Shown: piece after piece, positions 1 through 5,165 of the stretch
How the letters are laid out: every line of letters begins with the position of its first letter
How positions within the stretch are numbered: position 1 is the stretch's first letter
DNA from: CAYXDO01 sp964463485
GTDB lineage: Bacteria; Myxococcota; Kuafuiibacteriia; Kuafuiibacteriales; Kuafuiibacteriaceae
Direction: 5' to 3'
Length of the DNA: 5,165 bases
NCBI GenBank assembly: GCA_964463485.1
Contig: CAYXDO010000294.1
Coordinates: forward strand, 1-5,165
Translations under genes and position numbers: made by a program
The notes under the pieces: generated by a model
What the model saw: the letters and a program-made list of their open reading frames with translations, nothing else
Told to the model about the DNA's origin: nothing
Database searches by the model: none

Positions 1-587
1 AGCCGCCGCATCGTGTCCTCGACCACGTCCGCCGAATCAGATTCGAGCGCCTGCACGCACGCTGCCACGGCCGGCCGATAGCTCGAGAGACTTCGGACGA
101 AGACTGCGTTGGCGAGGGTCTGGCTCGCCAGCGCCCTCTCGGTCAGGGCATAATCGGTGTCCCGCCTCGAGAGCTCCGCGATCCACCACAGCCGCGCGAA
201 CGTGTTGCTGTCCGGCCTCGTCCCGATCGACCAGAACCGACTCTTCATTGTCGCCATCGACCGCACCTCGAACCGATGTCGCACCAACTCCGGCCGCACG
301 ATCACGGCGAGGAATCGCCAGACGCCCGGCTCCGAGGCCGACCTCCGAGACAGGGGCAGGTTCCGGTGAATGATCGGCGCGAAGCGTCGATCGAGCTCGC
401 CGGCGTACGGCGCGGTCGCTGCGATGACCTCATCCAGGGCGCTCGCGAGCGGCGCGGTGTCGAGCTCGAACCCACAAGGCGCCACGAGAGTAGACCAACT
501 CGTGGGTTCCAACCGAGGCAGGCTCCCGACGATGAGCTCCTCGGTGACGAGCCGCTTCCCTTCGGGCAACAAGAGCGCGAGCTTCAT
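1..587 (-). CDS. DUF6339-like protein, third gene of the ATPase operon (3' end outside window)
   Basis: This minus-strand frame opens at ATG 587-585 and runs without a stop to the window edge, giving 195 codons plus two bases, so the C-terminus is missing. It starts MKLALLLPEGKRLVTEEL. The centre holds a W90-R-F-L-A-V segment, an R98-P-E plus R103-H-R-F stretch, and an aromatic A131-R-L-W-W135 motif followed by an acidic/arginine helix and a D-Y-A-L-T segment. This order (W-x-[FY]-L-A, then R-x-R-[FW], then A-R-L-W-W, then Y-x-L-T) matches my memory of the uncharacterised DUF6339 family; I could not run a profile search. There is no signal peptide, membrane helix or obvious catalytic motif, so it is probably cytoplasmic. 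The start lies 6 bases after the stop of the preceding gene, with GAGGAT (602-597) as a weak ribosome-binding site. Third-position G/C bias supports coding. Its function is unknown; the context suggests an accessory part of the same system. The frame is secure, the family name less so. Confidence 0.8.
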   Translation of the reverse strand, partial: MKLALLLPEGKRLVTEELIVGSLPRLEPTSWSTLVAPCGFELDTAPLASALDEVIAATAPYAGELDRRFAPIIHRNLPLSRRSASEPGVWRFLAVIVRPELVRHRFEVRSMATMKSRFWSIGTRPDSNTFARLWWIAELSRRDTDYALTERALASQTLANAVFVRSLSSYRPAVAACVQALESDSADVVEDTMRR

Positions 588-593
588 CGCGAC

Positions 594-1574
594 TCAATCC
601 TCGGCTTCGACCATTCGGGCAAGGTGAGTTGCCAGGGACGAGTCCTCCTGCACGGCTCTGTCCAGCGCTCCGAGCAGAGTCGGCAGCTCCCCGCGACTCG
701 TCTCCTCCGTGAGGACGTGCAAGCGCGTCTCCTGATCCGAAACGGCTGGCAGGATCTTCGGCAGCCACATGCTCAGCACTTGATCCTCCCATGAGTAGCT
801 CGTCTCTCCGGCGCGGGTGAGATCGGAGGCCGCTCGCACGAAGAGCTGCGCCCACACGCCTTGAGTGATCATGTCGAACACGACGTCCCGCACCGAAGCG
901 CGAGCGCCGCGCGTGGCGCGACTCATCAGCACCTCCGCGACGCCCTTGTGGCGGGCATTCAGCCACAGGATCGGGCTCGGCTGGTCCAGGTCCAGGTGGT
1001 AGACGATGTCAGCAGGGACAGCCGGGAGCTTCTCGAAGTCCTCGAAGCGGATGTCGAGGAACTGACCTTCGACGCGTCGCTCCCGATCTGCCCGGAGAGA
1101 CCAGGGGCGCCCGCCAGCGAGCCGCTCTCCTCTTGCGGCGGCATAGTCGCCCTGGAGGCCGGACCGAGTCCTCACGAGAAAGGGTACGAGCTCGACCAAC
1201 CCACGGAGGTCCTGTCTGGAGAGGTGAACGGCAAAGGAGCTCGGCGCCGCCGCCGACAGCGGCGCGAGCGACGAGCGACGCAACCGTGTGGCCGGACATC
1301 GAATACACAAGGCCAACCTCCCGGGCGGAGACTCACGCTCGGACTCCGGAAAGCAACTCTCGATCGTTCCGGGCGCGAGCGTCGCGCTCAGCTCGAGCTC
1401 CGCCGCCTCGAACTCACGACCCGAGAGATCGACCGTTCGAGCCTCCGCGTCGACCTCGATTGGATCTCCGTCCGCGAGCGCTCGGGTCAGGTCCAGCACG
1501 ACGCCCGACTTGGCATACCGATAGGGCAGAAATCGCTCGACCTTCGTTCTGACCGCCGTCGGCCGCATCCTCAC
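594..1574 (-). CDS. Unrecognised 326-residue protein, second gene of the ATPase operon
   Basis: I do not recognise this protein. Residues 1-200 look beta-rich, with alternating hydrophobic segments (for example 24-29 and 47-66) and an R-F-x-D-F region near 176-180. A distinctive stretch, VYHLDLDQPSPILWLNARHK (191-210), is followed by amphipathic helices at about 226-254 (RDVVFDMITQGVWAQLFVRAASD) and 262-276, then a helical acidic tail ending in AED. No signal peptide, membrane segment, Walker box, HNH, PLD or clear PD-(D/E)XK arrangement is visible. The start chosen is GTG 1574-1572, which overlaps the ATPase stop (TGA 1573-1571) in a GTGA junction. ATG 1568-1566, two bases past that stop and preceded by GGTGAG, is an equally plausible start and would remove two residues. 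The next gene begins 6 bases after its stop. Coupling to a GHKL ATPase suggests it is a dedicated partner or effector of that ATPase. This is inference from position only. Confidence 0.88.
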   Translation of the reverse strand: MRMRPTAVRTKVERFLPYRYAKSGVVLDLTRALADGDPIEVDAEARTVDLSGREFEAAELELSATLAPGTIESCFPESERESPPGRLALCIRCPATRLRRSSLAPLSAAAPSSFAVHLSRQDLRGLVELVPFLVRTRSGLQGDYAAARGERLAGGRPWSLRADRERRVEGQFLDIRFEDFEKLPAVPADIVYHLDLDQPSPILWLNARHKGVAEVLMSRATRGARASVRDVVFDMITQGVWAQLFVRAASDLTRAGETSYSWEDQVLSMWLPKILPAVSDQETRLHVLTEETSRGELPTLLGALDRAVQEDSSLATHLARMVEAED

Positions 1575-3490
1575 TCACCCATCCCGAGGTCGAACACCCG
1601 CCCGGTCACCTCGAGCGCCAGCTCGCCGCGACCTTCCCGGGGCAGGGGCGTGCTCGCGCCGATGAACCGGAGCTGAGTTACGCCCTGGACCTTCACGCGC
1701 CCGCGCCCGTCCTCGATTCGGGCTTCGACCGCGGGCGTGATGGCTCGCTTCGCCTTGCGGCGGGCGGGGGACTCTTCGATCAGCTCGCTGAGGCGCTCGA
1801 TGGCTATGTCCTCGATGGGTTGTCCGTCCTCGCCGACTTCACTGAGCCTGATCTCGGCTTCGAACCGATCTCCCTTCACCACCGGCTCTACCTGACCCTC
1901 GAAGATCCATCTTCCGTCTGCGTAACACGCGTTCAACTCATGAAATCGAAACGCGCTCGGAGACCCGCTCGCGCTCCCTTCCCTTCCGCCGATCGGAAAA
2001 CGCTTTCGCAGAGCGTCCGGGCCACGTGTCCCTTGGCGGGGGCGGCGAGCCACGATCTCTCGAAGAGTCTCCGAGAGCCTGGCCCACAACCCATCGAGCG
2101 CCTTGTTGTAGCCAGGTTTGTACAGCTCCTTGAGCTTCGGTGTCGAAATCCACTCGTCGTGGCCGGGCGGCTCCGCGGCGCGCAAGAAGCGCTCGACCCT
2201 CAGATCGTCCTCCGACGATCCGCGAGCGGTCCCCGCGATCAATACGGCGTGGAATCGGCGCTGCGCGACCACGAGGCTGCGCTTGTCGAGGTACCGCACG
2301 ACCATGCCCGATCCCCGGAAAGCGGCCACGTGAGACACCAAGGAGCCCCTTCGATCCGAAGCTCGCTCGTCCTCTTCGTCGGAGCTCAAACGAACGGCGA
2401 GCGTCACTACACCCGGTACCGCGGACTTCGCGCCGCGCTCGGCAGGGATCTCGAACGCGAGGTCTCGGACTACGAGGTCATCGTCGGTGAGTCGCCGTCG
2501 GGCGGCCTCCGCCGCGACCAGGAAGTCCTCGATCGAAGGATCGGCGTGAGGCTGCACTACGCGCACACCCTCGTGAGTTTGGATCTCGACGCTGAGCGGA
2601 GCGCCCGTCACACCGGCCAAAGCGGGCCAGAAGCTCCGCGCCGCCGCCGCCTCGAGCGCTGCCGCGAGCTCGGAGGTGGACCGCTCCGTGTCGGACGCCG
2701 GATCGCGGAAGCCCACGATCCCGATGGTCGTGCCGGCTTCCTTCGGGCGAGAAATGCCCAGCCGCTCGGCGAGCGCCTCCGCGGCCTCGTCCCAGACCGA
2801 CTCTGCACGATCCCCACGACCTCGGATCGTCACCGCGCGGCCGAACCAACCCGATCCAGAGAGCTCCGCCCGGCCGAGGTGATGTGATGGCAGCTCCACG
2901 CGCCCGATCAACCGGGGCCCGCCCGCGCGGGGGATGGGTTCGGACAAGTGAGAGTTGAACAACACCGTTCGCAGCCCCGAGAAGGCCCACAAAACCGATT
3001 TCCCCAGGCCGAAGCTCCCGCCCGCGCTCTCGTGCGATTTGTGACTGAACAGAGTGTCCTTGGTCAGCGCTCGAAAGTGTGAGTCTCCCTCGGACTCCTC
3101 GCCGACCAGGCCGATCGTCCCGCGGTCCTCGATGGTGAGCAGCAACAGCCTACGACTGCGATCGAGCTCCGAGAGCGCATCCGAGATAGAACGGCCGCCG
3201 CGCGTGGCCGCCGCCGCGTCGAGGTGAGCGCGCAAGCCATCCCACGACAGCGACGAGAGGAATGACTCCAGCTGGTCTCCGGTCAGCTCGACCAAGCGAA
3301 ACACGACCTTCGGGGCCAAGTCGGTCCCTCCGCGGAGCTGGTTTCGTAGCGCCTGATCGTTGGCGTTTTGAATGACTTCCCGGACGAACGCTCCGAGGTC
3401 GTGTTTGAACACGTGCTCGGACGGATCGCCGCCGCGTCGGGCTCCCGATGGCGGCAAGTGATCGAACACCCAGCCTACGTGTTCGGTCAT
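1571..3490 (-). CDS. GHKL (Bergerat-fold) ATPase, MutL/HSP90/MORC-like, first gene of a probable defence operon
   Basis: This is a 639-residue ATP-binding protein with an N-terminal GHKL domain. The N-box is REVIQNANDQA, with E38 (general base position), N42 (Mg/ATP position) and D45; Q46 replaces the usual alanine. The G1 box is EDRGTIGL (D122, G124, G127). The G2/lid segment around H150-K151 runs into AGGSFGLGKSVLW (156-168), resembling the HSP90 and MORC lids more than histidine kinases. A GTTIGIVGF strand (253-261) fits the last adenine-pocket motif. About 65 residues separate the N-box from G1. Residues 280-500 may form a transducer-like middle region, and 511-639 a beta-rich C-terminal domain with a basic patch at 575-582 (ARRKAKRA region). 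No HisKA or receiver domain is seen, so it is not a two-component kinase. ATP-dependent dimer clamping is the known behaviour of MutL, HSP90 and MORC; DNA as substrate is inferred. ATG 3490 gives 37 residues before the N-box and lacks a good Shine-Dalgarno sequence. Its stop overlaps the next gene. Confidence 0.93.
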   Translation of the reverse strand: MTEHVGWVFDHLPPSGARRGGDPSEHVFKHDLGAFVREVIQNANDQALRNQLRGGTDLAPKVVFRLVELTGDQLESFLSSLSWDGLRAHLDAAAATRGGRSISDALSELDRSRRLLLLTIEDRGTIGLVGEESEGDSHFRALTKDTLFSHKSHESAGGSFGLGKSVLWAFSGLRTVLFNSHLSEPIPRAGGPRLIGRVELPSHHLGRAELSGSGWFGRAVTIRGRGDRAESVWDEAAEALAERLGISRPKEAGTTIGIVGFRDPASDTERSTSELAAALEAAAARSFWPALAGVTGAPLSVEIQTHEGVRVVQPHADPSIEDFLVAAEAARRRLTDDDLVVRDLAFEIPAERGAKSAVPGVVTLAVRLSSDEEDERASDRRGSLVSHVAAFRGSGMVVRYLDKRSLVVAQRRFHAVLIAGTARGSSEDDLRVERFLRAAEPPGHDEWISTPKLKELYKPGYNKALDGLWARLSETLREIVARRPRQGTRGPDALRKRFPIGGREGSASGSPSAFRFHELNACYADGRWIFEGQVEPVVKGDRFEAEIRLSEVGEDGQPIEDIAIERLSELIEESPARRKAKRAITPAVEARIEDGRGRVKVQGVTQLRFIGASTPLPREGRGELALEVTGRVFDLGMGE

Positions 3491-3676
3491 TCACCGCTGG
3501 TTTCGAGGCTTCCGCGGCAAAAGGCAAGGGCTTCGCGGCCAGGGCCCGTGGCCTCTCGCCGATCGACTCGCCATTCTGACTTGATCTCTTCCCAGACCCT
3601 CCTCGGGGATCCGATCGCAGTCTCGCGGTTGGCCCCGATTCCCTTCCGGTCCGGCGCGAAGTAGGGTGTCGGTTCG
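3491..3676. other. Divergent intergenic region with a possible remnant minus-strand coding frame
   Basis: The ATPase and lipoprotein genes diverge from this 186-base stretch, so both would need promoters here, yet I see no convincing -35/-10 pair or sigma-54 site on either strand. A short inverted repeat, GGCCA (3537-3541) with TGGCC (3549-3553), flanks a GGGCCCG loop and is too short to call. On the minus strand one frame is open from 3771 to a TGA at 3489-3487 that overlaps the ATPase ATG in an ATGA junction. From about 3663 down it reads like protein (VWEEIKSEW, EALAFCRGSLETSGE) and my hand count gives G/C highest at third codon positions. It has no credible start of its own outside the lipoprotein gene, so it may be the 3' stub of a lost gene, or chance. 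Confidence 0.35.
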
Positions 3677-5044
3677 ATGCGTGAGCTCGCGATCTTGTGC
3701 CCGATGCTCACTTGCGCCTGCACGGGCACCCAGATCGTCGAAATCGACTCACCCGAGCTACCCGAAGGCACTCAGTCGCTCTTTGTCCTGTTCGAAATCG
3801 GCGGCGACCGAGTCGCGTTCGCCATCGAACCAGGTACTGACTCCGCAGACCTGCCCACGTTCAACTCGGACTCACCGGACGGCGACGTCGAGCTGATCGC
3901 CTCTCCGCGCCCGCGAACGATTCCGGTCGGGCCGATCGCGCGAGGGTCCGGCGAATTCACGACGAGCCTCGCGGAGCTCGCGGGATCAGAGGCGTCTTCG
4001 TGGCGCGGACGGATTCGGCAAGGATCCTTCGATGGGTTTGAGCCCAGCCCCGGCCGGATGAGTACGGCACGGAGTTTCTTGCTGAGTTTCGAGTCGCCGT
4101 GCCCCGAATTCGTCGTCCACGTCCTGAGCTCCGACGAAGTCCTCACGGGGGCCATCGTCCCGTTCGACGAGGCCTCGGCGATGGCCGTCTCCACCGCGGG
4201 CGTTCTGCGCGTGACCAAGGGTGGGTTTGCGCCCCTCCCGGAGGTCGGCCCGGTCCGGGCCCGAAGCGGCGTGCGGCTCGCCGACGGACGATGGGTGTTG
4301 GTCGCCGACGACGATCGGATTTGGGTAGGGAGCCTCGAGAGCGGGTTCGACTTGGTTCCCTTTGCGGAGCCTCGAGATCGCGGCGACCCAGGTTGGTCCG
4401 TGGTGACCGGCGAGGACCGAATCGCGTTTCTCACGACCGCGGGCTGGGTCATGACCTTCGATGTCCGAACGAGCTCCCTCGCCGTCGTCGCCAACGAGCC
4501 GCTCGTGCGCGTGGGCTCCGAGGTGCGCGGCTGGGCTCGCTCACTCAGCTTCGACGGCGGCCGCCTCGCGACGACTTATGTTCACCGGCCCACGGTCGAG
4601 CTCTACGACGCGGAGCGCAAAGGCTCGGCGTCGACGACGATCGAAGAAGGAGTCGGAGTGGCTACCTCGACGTGGGTCGAAGGGCTCGGCCTGGTGGCGG
4701 CCCTGGCCGGCTCGGGTCGCGCCGCCCGGTTCGACAGTGACCTCTGGGCCCTCCTCGGCGAGGCCGATCGAACCCCAAACCAGTTCGGCATCGGCGCTTG
4801 TGTCATGTCACCGCTCCACTCCGCGGCGGCCGAAGGCGAGCCAATCCCCGGCTTCATCATCGCCGGGACCGGAGGCTGGGTGCTGCCTTACGTGGATGGG
4901 TACGGCTTCTGTGAGGCGGTACCAGTTGCGCGGGAGGCGATTCACCGCGTTGTCCCGGTCGGAGACGACTATTTGCTCAGCCTGGACGTCCCCGCCGGTG
5001 AAGACGACCGACACACCTTGGTGTGGCTCGAGCGAGCGCGCTGA
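3677..5044 (+). CDS. Probable exported lipoprotein with a beta-propeller-like body
   Basis: This is a 455-residue protein of unknown function. The N-terminus MRELAILCPMLTCACTGTQ is a short hydrophobic stretch ending in cysteines C13 and C15 and followed by polar residues, which suggests a weak type II (lipoprotein) signal peptide; the hydrophobic core is short and the lipobox is not canonical. Residues 30-165 form an acidic beta-rich part. From about 165 to 455 hydrophobic strands recur with turn motifs such as LADGRWVLVADDDRIWVGS (201-219), GEDRIAFLTTAGWVMTFDV (245-263), FDGGRLATTYVHRPTVELYD (292-311) and GDDYLLSLDVP (429-439), as in beta-propeller blades. No catalytic motif is visible. ATG 3677 is the only ATG or GTG start possible before the in-frame TAG at 3662; TTG 3695 or ATG 3704 would destroy the signal peptide. 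The ribosome-binding site is poor. It points away from the ATPase operon and is probably unrelated envelope cargo. Confidence 0.88.
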   Translation: MRELAILCPMLTCACTGTQIVEIDSPELPEGTQSLFVLFEIGGDRVAFAIEPGTDSADLPTFNSDSPDGDVELIASPRPRTIPVGPIARGSGEFTTSLAELAGSEASSWRGRIRQGSFDGFEPSPGRMSTARSFLLSFESPCPEFVVHVLSSDEVLTGAIVPFDEASAMAVSTAGVLRVTKGGFAPLPEVGPVRARSGVRLADGRWVLVADDDRIWVGSLESGFDLVPFAEPRDRGDPGWSVVTGEDRIAFLTTAGWVMTFDVRTSSLAVVANEPLVRVGSEVRGWARSLSFDGGRLATTYVHRPTVELYDAERKGSASTTIEEGVGVATSTWVEGLGLVAALAGSGRAARFDSDLWALLGEADRTPNQFGIGACVMSPLHSAAAEGEPIPGFIIAGTGGWVLPYVDGYGFCEAVPVAREAIHRVVPVGDDYLLSLDVPAGEDDRHTLVWLERAR

Positions 5045-5050
5045 GCGACT

Positions 5051-5070
5051 TTACTGCTCCTTACTGCTCC
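5051..5070. repeat. Direct tandem repeat of a 10-mer (TTACTGCTCC x2)
   Basis: Two perfect adjacent copies of TTACTGCTCC begin 6 bases after the lipoprotein stop codon. They are followed by the 8-base palindrome GTGATCAC at 5078-5085. There is no hairpin followed by a T-tract, so I do not call a terminator. Confidence 0.9.
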
Positions 5071-5090
5071 TTCATAGGTGATCACTTTAG

Positions 5091-5126
5091 AGGCAGGATA
5101 AGGATCGCGAGGCAGGATTAGGATCG
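5091..5126. repeat. Imperfect direct repeat of a 17-mer, period 19
   Basis: AGGCAGGATAAGGATCG (5091-5107) recurs as AGGCAGGATTAGGATCG (5110-5126), differing at one base and separated by two bases. It lies in non-coding DNA and runs directly into the CGGGCA repeat. Its role is unknown. Confidence 0.9.
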
Positions 5127-5160
5127 GGCACGGGCACGGACGGGCACGGGCACGGGCACG
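5125..5160. repeat. CGGGCA hexamer simple repeat
   Basis: Five CGGGCA units occur as two plus three, interrupted by a CGGA partial unit at 5137-5140 and ending in CG before AAGTC. It is a microsatellite-like tract in intergenic DNA. It could continue past the window edge in altered form. Such G/C-rich hexamer tracts arise by replication slippage and I have the impression they are common in some high-GC Myxococcota genomes. Confidence 0.9.
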
Positions 5161-5165
5161 AAGTC

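Noticed and set aside
156..163. Lid sequence GGSFGLGKS of the ATPase (residue coordinates 157-165) as a Walker A P-loop
   Set aside because: Its position after a DxGxxG G1 box and an ExxxNxxD N-box fits a GHKL lid, and no Walker B strand follows.
276..794. Plus-strand 172-codon open frame
   Set aside because: It crosses the junction between the second and third operon genes on the opposite strand and shows low-complexity Arg/Gln-rich shadow composition.
430..966. Minus-strand 178-codon open frame
   Set aside because: It is a frame-shifted shadow of the second and third operon genes; the competing frames show better protein composition and clean operon junctions.
861..1676. Plus-strand 271-codon open frame opposite the second operon gene
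   Set aside because: It is antisense to a gene fixed by its overlap with the ATPase; its composition is Arg/Ser/Pro-rich with no domain-like pattern.
1820..2887. Plus-strand 355-codon open frame antisense to the ATPase
   Set aside because: It lies wholly inside the ATPase gene, whose GHKL motifs are intact. The product is Arg-rich and of mixed composition without motifs, a typical high-GC antisense shadow.
3410..3490. 27-codon minus-strand leader peptide candidate whose stop abuts the ATPase ATG
   Set aside because: Arg/Pro-rich peptide with no ribosome-binding site and no attenuator structure; a short frame of this kind is expected by chance.
3537..3553. GGCCA/TGGCC inverted repeat as an operator or terminator
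   Set aside because: The stem is only 5 base pairs with no T-tract and no second copy; such repeats are frequent in GC-rich DNA.
3772..4494. Minus-strand 240-codon open frame opposite the lipoprotein gene
   Set aside because: Ser/Arg/Pro/Thr-rich sequence, antisense to a frame with better protein-like strand patterning; judged a shadow.
5091..5160. CRISPR-like array
   Set aside because: The 17-mer occurs only twice with a 2-base gap, and the CGGGCA units are a simple tandem repeat; there are no spacers.

Overview
The window is uniformly GC-rich, with long antisense shadow ORFs and strong G/C preference at third codon positions. It fits a high-GC bacterium. The probable lipoprotein with a propeller-like body and the run of CGGGCA hexamers next to it make a Myxococcota-type (Polyangia-like) deltaproteobacterial relative my best guess, but nothing here fixes the taxonomy.

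Positions 1-3490 hold a compact minus-strand operon. Read in the direction of transcription it contains: (i) a 639-residue GHKL/Bergerat-fold ATPase (3490 to 1571) with N, G1, G2 and GT boxes intact; (ii) a 326-residue protein I cannot assign (1574 to 594), whose GTG start overlaps the ATPase stop by 4 bases; and (iii) a DUF6339-like protein beginning 6 bases later (587) that is still open at the window edge after 195 codons. The tight spacing implies one transcript and probably coupled translation. GHKL ATPases related to MutL, HSP90 and MORC are known from restriction-modification-like and other phage-defence operons, alongside methyltransferases, helicases and nucleases. The best reading is therefore part of a multi-gene defence or DNA-transaction system whose remaining members, if any, lie beyond position 1. 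That role is inferred from the ATPase type and the operon layout; no nuclease, helicase or methyltransferase is visible here.

Positions 3491-3676 separate this operon from a divergently oriented gene. The region has no convincing promoter. It does contain a minus-strand open frame that ends in an ATGA overlap with the ATPase start, possibly the remnant of a lost upstream operon member.

Positions 3677-5044 (plus strand) encode a 455-residue probable exported lipoprotein with a repetitive beta-strand body resembling a beta-propeller. It shows no functional link to the operon. Positions 5045-5165 are non-coding and carry three kinds of short tandem repeat (a 10-mer twice, a 17-mer twice, and CGGGCA five times).
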